In this document: positions 27,235-34,559 of the stretch, in pieces | How the letters are laid out: the number at the start of each line of letters is the position of its first letter | Numbering within the stretch: position 1 is the stretch's first letter | DNA from: Saprospiraceae bacterium | GTDB lineage: Bacteria; Bacteroidota; Bacteroidia; Chitinophagales; Saprospiraceae | Assembly (NCBI GenBank): GCA_029262995.1 | Contig: JAJCYH010000018.1 | Location: 1 to 52,325 of the forward strand | Direction of reading: 5' to 3' | DNA length: 52,325 nt | Translations under genes and position numbers: made by a program | Notes under the pieces: generated by a model | What the model saw: the letters and a program-made list of their open reading frames with translations, nothing else | Database searches by the model: none | What the model was told of the DNA's origin: nothing

Positions 27235-27594
27235 TTGATTGATAATTATTTGTGTTATTCTTAGTTTGAATGTAACTTGGGTCTCAAATTAGTCAATTGC
27301 AACTAATTACTCTATTCTGCTATAACTCGATGCAACAGCTGTGGCGCAGCCATATTTCTCACACTTGGGCTAATAGTAACATCCGTATGTGAGATAATTA
27401 GTATATTTATTAGGACTATAATAAGTTATCATTAATTGTAGAAGCTTAGCAACTTTGACTATTAAACATAGTCATTTGTATCTTGTCAATACTTCTATTT
27501 GTGATTTAATAGATACAAATAGCAAATTTAATTTGTTTTTCATATCTTTGAATTACTCGTATATGTGGTTTTAACGATACAAATAGCAATTTAA
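27235..27594. promoter_or_regulatory. abiE control region with GATACAAATAG repeats
   Basis: The right half is a regulatory array for abiE. GATACAAATAGCAA occurs at 27512-27525 and 27576-27589; its reverse complement core occurs at 27473-27482 (CATTTGTATC) and 27495-27502 (CTATTTGT). The two direct copies bracket a Bacteroidota -7 box TATCTTTG at 27543-27550, and the last copy ends five bases before the abiEi ATG. The left half (27235-27470) shows no coding frame, only a loose inverted repeat TCTCACA/TGTGAGA. Confidence 0.6.
27543..27550 (+). promoter_or_regulatory. abiE promoter -7 box
   Basis: TATCTTTG fits the Bacteroidota sigma factor -7 consensus TAnnTTTG exactly and lies 44 bases before the abiEi ATG, between two copies of the GATACAAATAGCAA repeat. 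A TTTG at 27532-27535 is too close to be the -33 box, so the upstream element is weak or absent. Confidence 0.45.
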
Positions 27595-28401
27595 ATGAAA
27601 CTAGAATGGGAAATAATTAAGAGATTCTCTCAAAATGATACACCATGCTTCTCAACAGGTGATGTTCGCAAAGAATTCAGAAATATTAGTCCATCGCACT
27701 TGACCAATACTCTAATGAGAATGGTGAAGAGTAATATGCTCATTCGGCTTAACAGAGGGGTGTACTATATTGTCCCTCTAGAACACAATAGCCCGAAGTT
27801 TCTCCCTAATTGGCATTTAGTAGCTAAGTATTTGTTGCGAAATAAAAACTACTACATTGGTTATTACTCTGCGCTTCAAATACATAAGCTAATAACTCAA
27901 CCTAGCCTGACAGAAATTGTAGTTACAGATGTTCAAATAAAGCCAAGTAACATCGAAATTCAAGGAGTTAGGTTTCAATTTATTAATCACAAAAAAAATC
28001 GTTTTTTTGGAGTGAAGAACACTTGGATTGATGATTATAATAAGGTACAATGTAGTGACTTAGAAAAGACCTTGGTTGATTCATTTATTAACCCACATTA
28101 CAGCAATGGTATGGTTGAGATTGCAAAGGCGGTATATGAAACGCGAAACAAAATCAATCAGGGCAAAATAATGGACTATTTCGCTAGATCAAGTAATAAA
28201 GTTGCAGCAAGAAGGTACGTGTTCATTTGTGACCTTTTAGAAATAAGTTCATCATATCATGAAAGCTTACTGCAAAACAACCTGAGTGGTTCATTTCTTC
28301 GCTTGGACACATCTGCCCCAGATGAAGGAAGATTCAACACTAGATATGAATTAAAAATTAATCGAGATATTAATACTATAAAAGACGCAATGTTTACATG
28401 A
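27595..28401 (+). CDS. abiEi: AbiEi-type antitoxin / transcriptional repressor
   Basis: The 268-residue protein has an N-terminal winged helix (about 5-60, FSTGDVRKEF ... LTNTLMRMVKSNMLIRLNRG VYY) and the AbiEi-type C-terminal domain (YIGYYSALQIHKL, then IEIQGVRFQFI and CSDLEKTLVDSF). AbiEi proteins neutralise the AbiEii nucleotidyltransferase and repress their own promoter by binding repeated sites, which fits the repeat array upstream. The stop overlaps the toxin start by four bases (ATGA), a translational coupling typical of abiE operons. Confidence 0.9.
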   Translation: MKLEWEIIKRFSQNDTPCFSTGDVRKEFRNISPSHLTNTLMRMVKSNMLIRLNRGVYYIVPLEHNSPKFLPNWHLVAKYLLRNKNYYIGYYSALQIHKLITQPSLTEIVVTDVQIKPSNIEIQGVRFQFINHKKNRFFGVKNTWIDDYNKVQCSDLEKTLVDSFINPHYSNGMVEIAKAVYETRNKINQGKIMDYFARSSNKVAARRYVFICDLLEISSSYHESLLQNNLSGSFLRLDTSAPDEGRFNTRYELKINRDINTIKDAMFT

Positions 28402-29225
28402 TTAAACCTGGAGAAATAGACAAAATCGCCATTGCCAAAGGTGTAAGAGCGAAACAAATAGAAAAAGACTATGTTATCTCTTGGGTTCTTTGGGGTATTG
28501 AACGAAACGAGTTGTTAAATAACAATCTAGTATTTAAGGGAGGAACTTGCTTAAAGAAAATGCACTTTGAAGATTACAGGTACTCTGAAGACATGGATTT
28601 CACACTACGAGATGATAGTGTATCTGATGAAGATATCTTGGAGAGTTTTAAAACTATTTTCGAAAAAATATATGAAGAGTCAAGAATAAAAGTTGAGTTA
28701 ATAGATAATTCGATTGACAATCATGAGGCCTCCGGTAGCCTTAAATTTAAAATAAGTTATAGTGCAACCCATGGAGCTGACGAAATAAAAGTTGATGTCA
28801 CTAGAGGGGAGATAATTGAATTTGACGTTGAGCATCGAATAGTACTAAACAATTATAGTGATCTTGAGGATGAGGACGAAACACGAATCCATTGCTACTC
28901 TCTCGAAGAAGTATTAATCGAAAAAATGACTGCATTGATGGGACGAACAATTCCACGAGATCTATATGATTTTGATTATTTAATTGAAGAAGAAGGGCTA
29001 GAACTTCAAGGCGTTTATATCGAATTTATGCGAAAAGCCGAGAACAAAGGTCACAATCCAAAAGAGTTTATAAATAAGGTTATGCCGAAAATGAAAACGT
29101 TTGAAAGAGACTGGAATACAAGTTTAGGGAAACAAATGACTAAAGATGACCTTCCTGATTTTAAAAACACTTGGCGAAAATCGTCAGGACACTTTAAAGA
29201 ACTCTTGAAACTGTTAGAAAACTGA
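28398..29225 (+). CDS. abiEii: AbiEii-type nucleotidyltransferase toxin
   Basis: The 275-residue protein has the AbiEii/AbiGii nucleotidyltransferase motifs in order: VFKGGTCLKK (GGT at 48-50), RYSEDMDF (S63, D65, D67), a mid-protein VDVTRGE strand, and EVLIEKMTALMGR followed by RDLYDFDYL. Relatives (AbiEii, MenT) use NTPs to modify tRNA ends and arrest growth, some giving phage resistance by abortive infection. Motifs are intact. It overlaps abiEi by four bases. The IS110 remnant follows 50 bases after its stop, on the other strand. Confidence 0.92.
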   Translation: MIKPGEIDKIAIAKGVRAKQIEKDYVISWVLWGIERNELLNNNLVFKGGTCLKKMHFEDYRYSEDMDFTLRDDSVSDEDILESFKTIFEKIYEESRIKVELIDNSIDNHEASGSLKFKISYSATHGADEIKVDVTRGEIIEFDVEHRIVLNNYSDLEDEDETRIHCYSLEEVLIEKMTALMGRTIPRDLYDFDYLIEEEGLELQGVYIEFMRKAENKGHNPKEFINKVMPKMKTFERDWNTSLGKQMTKDDLPDFKNTWRKSSGHFKELLKLLEN

Positions 29226-29275
29226 TTCAATATTATGATAATTAATATATAGAAAAAACTATTGCCAATCGATTT

Positions 29276-29887
29276 CTATGACACCACCAAATCATTTTGA
29301 TATTCTTTTTCAAACATTTTATTCTGTTTTATACAGGCAAACACTCGAGCAATGATTTTATTTCGTACCGCATTTATTACACTCATTTTATTTTTACCCT
29401 CTGATACTTTTCGGTCAAAATAGTCCTTTAATTCTCCGGGCATCTGAATAGCCCTTAAAGCAGCCATATGTAACCGTGTTTTTGCCCTTTTATTGGCCAT
29501 GTGAGATACTCTTGACTTACCTCTAATACTTGTTCCTGAACTATGTTCAAAGGGTGATACACCAAAATTACATGCACATTTTTTAGCCTCAGTTATTTTT
29601 TTAAATTCCTCAGTACTAATGATGAACTCAATTCCGGTAATCACTCCTACTCCTGGGACACTGGTTGTGATTTGATAAATGTGATTTAATTCATGATCAC
29701 CCTTTATCAATGCTAGCATTTCTTTTTCTATAGCCTTAATTTGCTTGTCAAGTGGTGCTATTATCTTTTTTGTTCTTGACTCTGTTGACTTCATGATTGA
29801 CTTAGCAATAAATGCACTTTGTTCTTTTACAGCTACACTTAGCTGCTTCTTGCAATTTATTAACCTATCTCTTGGGGGTATGCACAT
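29276..29887 (-). pseudogene. IS110-family transposase, N-terminally truncated
   Basis: The remaining 203 residues are the C-terminal Transposase_20 half of an IS110 transposase: a long helix (IIAPLDKQIKAIEKEMLALI), ITTSVPGVGVITGIEFI, FGVSPFEHSSGTSIRGKSRV and the MANKRAKTRLHMAALRA helix containing the region of the second-domain serine. The N-terminal DEDD RuvC-like half (about 130 residues) is missing; in frame upstream an in-frame TGA occurs about 17 codons before the first ATG. It cannot transpose by itself. The upstream sequence is an unrelated GC-rich palindrome, so the element was cut there. Confidence 0.85.
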
Positions 29888-29908
29888 ATTAAGAGACTTT
29901 AAATGTAT

Positions 29909-29945
29909 AATGGCGCGCCTTTCGGGGGGTCAGCTTGCCGCCATT
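29909..29945. repeat. GC-rich inverted repeat at the broken end of the IS110 gene
   Basis: AATGGCG (29909-29915) and CGCCATT (29939-29945) enclose a GC-rich core with a run of six G, very unlike the AT-rich surroundings. It abuts the truncated IS110 transposase and may be an element end or a REP-like target of the kind some IS110 members choose. Confidence 0.4.
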
Positions 29946-30011
29946 TAACATTAAATTAATTTTATAAATGAAAACTATTAATTTGTTGTCCTAACAATGG
30001 GGGTAAGATCA

Positions 30012-30031
30012 GCTCTAGTGACCCCGTCAGG
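30012..30031. repeat. 20-bp direct repeat of the tRNA-Arg 3' end (distal copy)
   Basis: GCTCTAGTGACCCCGTCAGG is identical to 30183-30202, which covers the last 13 bases of tRNA-Arg and 7 bases beyond it. The duplicated 3' end of a tRNA is the usual mark of site-specific integration. The intervening 150 bases hold only the tRNA terminator and short hairpins. Confidence 0.6.
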
Positions 30032-30147
30032 ATTGACTGCGTCCATCCCATAGTGTTCCAAGGTCAACATCAATAGCCCTGCCTTCGGCATTTTTGCTTT
30101 TTTGATAGAAAATGCTTTATCAAGATAACTCATACACCTTTTCAATC

Positions 30148-30174
30148 AAAAAAACCCTTGTCTTACGACAAAGG
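30148..30174 (-). terminator. tRNA-Arg terminator
   Basis: On the minus strand CCTTTGTC-GTAA-GACAAGGG forms a stem (one mismatch) followed by seven T, 16 bases beyond the tRNA 3' end. A typical factor-independent terminator. Confidence 0.75.
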
Positions 30175-30189
30175 ATTTTGATGCTCTAG

Positions 30190-30263
30190 TGACCCCGTCA
30201 GGCTTCGAACCTGAGACCTACTGATTAGAAGTCAGTTGCTCTATCCAGCTGAGCTACGGGGCC
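30190..30263 (-). tRNA. tRNA-Arg (anticodon UCU)
   Basis: The minus strand folds into a full cloverleaf of 74 bases: acceptor GGCCCCG/CGGGGTC (one G-U), D arm GCTC/GAGC, anticodon arm ACTGA-CTTCTAA-TCAGT with anticodon TCT, and T arm TCAGG-TTCGAAG-CCTGA, discriminator A. The CCA end is not encoded. Its 3' end is duplicated at 30012-30031 and partly at 3097-3109. Confidence 0.97.
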
Positions 30264-30640
30264 ATGATTTATATTTTATTGAAGTTTCACTTTAGAAACT
30301 TCTGCTTTTTACTTAGTTCTTCCAACAATTAGATTGCCAGTTGCTCCCTGCCTGCCTTCTTTCAGACGGTAGGCCTGCCTGGCCGTACCGCCAGGTAGGC
30401 AGGTATCCATCCCGATCTGTATCGGGAGAGCGAAGCTTGTCTGCCACGGTTTTAACCGGTAGAGGGCCATGATTTATATTTTAATGAAGTTTCACTTTAG
30501 AAACTTCTGCTTTTTACTTAGTTCTTCCAACAATTAGATTGCCAGTTGCTCCCTGCCTGCCTTACCGCCAGGTAGGCAAGTATCCATCCCGATCTGTATC
30601 GGGAGAGCGAAGCTTGTCTGCCACGGTTTTAACCGGTAGA
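30258..30640. repeat. tandem duplication at the 5' side of tRNA-Arg
   Basis: Two direct copies (30258-30463 and 30464-30640) begin with GGGCCAT, which is the complement of the tRNA 5' end, and share the first 100 or so bases with one change. The first copy has about 28 extra bases within a CCTGCCT/AGGCAGG palindrome. Both contain the hairpin TCCCGAT-CTGT-ATCGGGA, and a third GGGCCAT follows at 30641. No coding frame. It looks like duplicated upstream sequence of the tRNA gene. Confidence 0.7.
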
Positions 30641-30649
30641 GGGCCATAG

Positions 30650-30672
30650 TTTTAACCCGTAAAGGGTTAAAA
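30650..30672. terminator. perfect 9-bp hairpin downstream of the glycosyltransferase operon
   Basis: TTTTAACCC (30650-30658) and GGGTTAAAA (30664-30672) form a perfect stem with a 5-base loop. It lies about 105 bases beyond the glycosyltransferase stop on the minus strand, and may end that transcript. Confidence 0.45.
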
Positions 30673-30777
30673 TATCTCCTTATTTCAAAAGAGTGTGCAA
30701 ATATAAAATATAATCCACGAAAGATACAATGCCTCACAAAAAATTAAAAGGCACTAATTAAAGGTCAATATTTTAGA

Positions 30778-31761
30778 TTAGACCCTACAGAGTGCTTCCT
30801 TTACAATACCTTCACTATTATCGGGATAATTATATTGTATTACATGGGAATTCCTCAACCAAGCATTAAGCCTTTCATAAAAATAATAACCAATTTCTCC
30901 TTGAACATTAACACCCAATTTTTGAAGAGCTATAGCATTACATTGCTGTTCATATTGTTTTTTCATCGGGATAACCATTAGCTTTTTACCATGGTGAATA
31001 GCTTCAGAAGGCCCCTCAAAGCCAGCACCCATCAACAAAGCTTCTGATCTGGCAAAACTGGATAACCACTCTTTTCTACTGACAGGGTTTATCACAATGT
31101 TTCCATAACTCCTTGACTCTTTTACCTTAGGTGAAAAAATATTCCACTTATGGGATAACACACGCTCAAAGTGGTAGGTTAGATAATCAATATTATAGGC
31201 TGGTAAATAAACGCAAACTTCCCTCCTATTTTCACAATTCAATTGGCGTATATCCCTGCATATTATTGGCGTTTCTATCTTGTCATCATACGGCATGTAA
31301 TGAAATCCTTTATAATCACTGGTCGGAGCATAATGCCTTATAATCATCTCTTGAGCTAAGTTTCTATTTCTAGGTCTTGGTGTTTTTTCAGAATTAAAAG
31401 ACGCCTGATGCGACAATCCAATGGATTTGACACCTTTTAGCTTTGCAGCCCATGAACTTATCGGTTCAAAATCATTAACCAATAAATCATAATCTTCAAT
31501 CTTCAATGACCTAATATCCTGAAAAAGCTGAATCATCCTTAAGGATTTTAATGTCTTGCTATAACTGATACCTCCTGCTGGTCCAGGAATAAAACTTAAG
31601 CCATATTTTGTAATATCCACCTCAAAAGGCAGTTTGATTTGGCATTGAGAGCCACTTACAAAAATATCTACATCTGCATATTTTTTAAATAATGGGATAA
31701 GTTCCAATGCTCTTATCATATGTCCATTTCCAGTAGCCTGGGTTGCATATAGTATCTTCAT
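30778..31761 (-). CDS. MurG/GT28-like glycosyltransferase
   Basis: The 327-residue protein has the two-Rossmann layout of GT-B glycosyltransferases. The start MKILYATQATGNGHMIRALE has a Gly-rich donor/acceptor loop, and the C-terminal AGFEGPSEAIHHGKKLMVIP with EQQCNAIALQKLGV is the nucleotide-sugar binding motif shared by MurG and related GT28/GT1 enzymes. It should transfer a sugar to a lipid or other acceptor at the membrane; neither donor nor acceptor can be told. Its start overlaps the stop of the LpxH-like phosphoesterase by four bases, so the two are translated together and probably act on one pathway. Confidence 0.8.
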   Translation of the reverse strand: MKILYATQATGNGHMIRALELIPLFKKYADVDIFVSGSQCQIKLPFEVDITKYGLSFIPGPAGGISYSKTLKSLRMIQLFQDIRSLKIEDYDLLVNDFEPISSWAAKLKGVKSIGLSHQASFNSEKTPRPRNRNLAQEMIIRHYAPTSDYKGFHYMPYDDKIETPIICRDIRQLNCENRREVCVYLPAYNIDYLTYHFERVLSHKWNIFSPKVKESRSYGNIVINPVSRKEWLSSFARSEALLMGAGFEGPSEAIHHGKKLMVIPMKKQYEQQCNAIALQKLGVNVQGEIGYYFYERLNAWLRNSHVIQYNYPDNSEGIVKEALCRV

Positions 31762-32543
31762 AGTGCCAATTCTTCTAGTTCAATTTTGCAATTATTATCT
31801 TCGCTTGTCTCTTCAAGGTGGCTATAAATACGCCACTTACCTTCTGCATATTCTAGACTGGTCAAACTCTCTACCCAATCTCCACTGTTCATATAAATTA
31901 TATGTGAATCTTCATTGTAAACTTTCTTAATAACGGGCTCATGAATATGCCCACAGACAACATATTTATACCCTTTTTCAATTGCTAATTTGGCTGCTGT
32001 GCTTTCAAAATCCGAGATGTGTTTAGCAGCCTTTTTTACACTCATCTTTATCATTTTTGAAAAACTATACGGCGATCTACCGAATGATTTAAGGATTCTG
32101 TTAATCAGCCTGTTTATCCTAATTAATATATCATAGCCGTGACCTCCCAACTTAGCTATAAACTGTGAATGATTGACTATAGAGTCAAATACATCACCAT
32201 GAAAAAACCACATCTTTACATCGTCGACATTCAAAACCAATTTGTCAACCAACTGAAAATTTGCAATTTGTATGGGGGAGATTCGCCGTAATAGGTCATC
32301 ATGGTTGCCCGTCAAATAATACACTTTTGTGCCATTGCATATCTTGTCTATTAATTCCTTAAGGACTTTGAAATGCGCTTCAGGAAAATACTTTCTATTA
32401 AATTGCCAAATATCAATGATATCTCCATTAAGGATAATAGTATCAACTTTAATTGTCTGAAGGTAATTGAGCAGATCCCCTGCATGTGACCCATATGTGC
32501 CAAGGTGTAAATCAGAAAGAACAAGTATATCTAATTTTCGCAT
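31758..32543 (-). CDS. LpxH-like metallophosphoesterase (UDP-diacylglucosamine pyrophosphatase family)
   Basis: ATG 32543 (MRKLDILVLSDLHLG) is preferred over the TTG two codons upstream; 261 residues. Dinuclear-metal motifs are complete: SDLHLG, NGDIIDIW, TGNHDDLLR, FFHGDVFD and CGHIHEP. The spacing and the IIDIW segment match LpxH and the broader UDP-2,3-diacylglucosamine pyrophosphatase family. It might be the lipid A enzyme itself or, given its coupling to a MurG-like glycosyltransferase, a paralogue in another glycolipid pathway. Confidence 0.8.
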   Translation of the reverse strand: MRKLDILVLSDLHLGTYGSHAGDLLNYLQTIKVDTIILNGDIIDIWQFNRKYFPEAHFKVLKELIDKICNGTKVYYLTGNHDDLLRRISPIQIANFQLVDKLVLNVDDVKMWFFHGDVFDSIVNHSQFIAKLGGHGYDILIRINRLINRILKSFGRSPYSFSKMIKMSVKKAAKHISDFESTAAKLAIEKGYKYVVCGHIHEPVIKKVYNEDSHIIYMNSGDWVESLTSLEYAEGKWRIYSHLEETSEDNNCKIELEELAL

Positions 32544-32720
32544 GCTCAAAAGTATATCACAATTGTCATGTCAAGAATACCCTTTCATTAAGATATGCTA
32601 AACGAAAACTTTATATGTTAATTAAGTATATATTAATCATTTACAGAATATGAATTAGGTTTAAACGCGCATTCAACTTTATTTCAATTTACTCGTTAGT
32701 GAATAATAAATGCATGAACA

Positions 32721-33830
32721 TTGACATTTATTCTTATACTTTTTATGATCATAGCAACCATAGTCATCACCTATAAGCTATATCTAAAAACACCACAATT
32801 CGGGCAATTGCCATCCGGTCATCGCCTACAAAGGATAATGAAAAGCCCCAATTATATCAAAGGCAGATTCCGAAATATCGTCCGTGTTGAGGAACCAATG
32901 TCTGTAAGCAAATTACCAACCCTTATCAAACAAAATCGCACTAAAAATATTCAAAAAAGACCCGCTAATAAATTAACACTGCAAACCGACAGAATCAATT
33001 CATTAAAAGATCTCGCTTCCAATATCTTTAAATTTACCTGGTTTGGTCATTCAAGTATATGGCTTGAACTAGATGGCCTAAATATATTAATAGATCCCAT
33101 GCTAGGCCCTTATGCCTCTCCAGTGCCTGGAACTGTTAAAAGATTTTCTGATACCAGCGATATAGATTGGAACAATCTTCCAGATATAGATCTTGTACTT
33201 CTTTCTCACGACCATTATGATCATCTAGACTATTACACCATCAAGAGAATAAAGGACAAGGTTAAAAAATTTATTACTCCACTTGGCGTTGGTTCTCATC
33301 TTGAGCATTGGGGCATTGAACCAGACCGTATCTCTGAATGTTATTGGCACCAGTCAATAAGCTTTAAAGGCATCAACTTCACGAGTTGCCCGACCAAACA
33401 TTTCTCTGGAAGAACCCCTAAAGGAAGAAATTCAACGCTATGGTGCTCATGGGTCATTCAGTCCCCAACACAAAACATCTATTTCAGTAGTGATTCTGGA
33501 TATTTTAATGGTTTCAAATTCGTCGGTGAAAACTATGGGCCATTTGATCTGTGCTTTGTAGAATGTGGTCAATACAATACGCTGTGGAGAGAAAATCACA
33601 TGATGCCAGAAGAATCATTACAAGCATTTTTAGAATTGAACGGAAAGATTATGGTTCCCATACATTGGGGTGCATTTTCTCTTGCACCACATGATTGGCG
33701 CGAACCGATTGAAAGATTATTGCTTAGCGCAAATGAAAAAGGGGTAGAAAGTATCATTACGCCTAGATTAGGGCAGACTGTCGAAGTAAACAAAGACTTT
33801 CCAAAAGAAGAATGGTGGAAGAATCAATAA
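32721..33830 (+). CDS. membrane-anchored MBL-fold hydrolase, NAPE-PLD-like
   Basis: The protein has an N-terminal membrane anchor, then KTPQFGQLPSG and a metallo-beta-lactamase fold with FTWFGHSSIWLELDGLNIL, the metal motif SHDHYDHLD, the FSSDSGY Asp and the IHWGAF His. The order and spacing match the NAPE-PLD/UlaG-type branch, whose members cleave phosphodiesters such as N-acyl-phosphatidylethanolamine. The substrate here is unknown. The start is uncertain: TTG 32721 gives a full-length membrane helix, ATG 32745 a short one. Confidence 0.83.
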   Translation: MTFILILFMIIATIVITYKLYLKTPQFGQLPSGHRLQRIMKSPNYIKGRFRNIVRVEEPMSVSKLPTLIKQNRTKNIQKRPANKLTLQTDRINSLKDLASNIFKFTWFGHSSIWLELDGLNILIDPMLGPYASPVPGTVKRFSDTSDIDWNNLPDIDLVLLSHDHYDHLDYYTIKRIKDKVKKFITPLGVGSHLEHWGIEPDRISECYWHQSISFKGINFTSCPTKHFSGRTPKGRNSTLWCSWVIQSPTQNIYFSSDSGYFNGFKFVGENYGPFDLCFVECGQYNTLWRENHMMPEESLQAFLELNGKIMVPIHWGAFSLAPHDWREPIERLLLSANEKGVESIITPRLGQTVEVNKDFPKEEWWKNQ

Positions 33831-33834
33831 AAAA

Positions 33835-33857
33835 AGGGAACTACAGTATAGCTCCCT
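33835..33857. terminator. bidirectional terminator between convergent genes
   Basis: AGGGAACTA (33835-33843) and TAGCTCCCT (33849-33857) pair with one mismatch around a 5-base loop, preceded by an A run and lying between the convergent MBL-fold gene and the lipoprotein gene. It can work for both. Confidence 0.65.
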
Positions 33858-33880
33858 CACCAAATTGTTATAGTATCTTT

Positions 33881-34432
33881 TTATTGCTTGGTTCCTACCA
33901 AAGTACAATCGTCAGTTCGATCTAACATAATCGCAGCAACTTTAATGTTCATGTTTAAATCTGCCATTATCTGAGTTCCATCAGCATTCAATGTAGCTGT
34001 GCCTGTTCCGATAACATCTCCAGGAACACCCATAACAGGGACACCAAGCAATTCTGCATCGATGATTAATTCATCTCCCAAAGCTGTAGCTGTAAGGTCA
34101 ATGGTAATACCGCCAGCAACATTCATCAATGTGACAATCAACTCATCCTTTTTCGCCGGATCCAATCCCGGTTGAATAGAAAAATTAAGTGTATCTGAAC
34201 TAATAAATGCCAATGCCCCAGGGCAAAGAAATGAACCTACATAATCGCCAATGAATTTATCTCGAGCATAAACGCATGATTCATCCTCAACAGTAGCATT
34301 TACGTTGTAATTTTCTGCATCTGGGTCTGTACATCCTTCAACATCATCATCCCCACAAGAACTTACAAAGATTGTCAGCATGCCTATCATTAAAAAAGCA
34401 GCAAGAAAACGGTGTAATTTTAAGTTTTGCAT
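33881..34432 (-). CDS. surface lipoprotein of unknown function with CTDPxAxNY motif
   Basis: ATG 34432 (MQNLKLHRFLAAFLMIGM) starts a lipoprotein signal peptide ending FVSSC; the further-upstream start would put 19 extra residues before it. The mature protein begins CGDDD, an acidic surface-export-type tag, then has a Cys-bounded module CTDPDAENYNVNATVEDESC found in many Bacteroidota secreted proteins, and a beta-rich C-terminal domain of about 120 residues I do not recognise. It is monocistronic. Confidence 0.75.
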   Translation of the reverse strand: MQNLKLHRFLAAFLMIGMLTIFVSSCGDDDVEGCTDPDAENYNVNATVEDESCVYARDKFIGDYVGSFLCPGALAFISSDTLNFSIQPGLDPAKKDELIVTLMNVAGGITIDLTATALGDELIIDAELLGVPVMGVPGDVIGTGTATLNADGTQIMADLNMNIKVAAIMLDRTDDCTLVGTKQ

Positions 34433-34559
34433 TATTGTATTTTTAGATTTAACTGAAATAGCTAATATAAATTTAACTTTATTCAACAAATCAAAGGATA
34501 ATTTGAGCCTTATTATAATTTTGCCGTTATAATAATATTAAAAGACCTTAAGCAAGACC

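Noticed and set aside
27512-27589. GATACAAATAG repeats as a CRISPR array or iteron origin
   Set aside because: Only four short copies in both orientations around a promoter, irregular spacing and no cas or rep gene; operators for AbiEi explain them better.
30080-30108. TGCCTTCGGCATTTTTGC as a plus-strand terminator
   Set aside because: Only a four-base stem and no gene on that strand nearby; the clearly supported tRNA terminator lies on the other strand.
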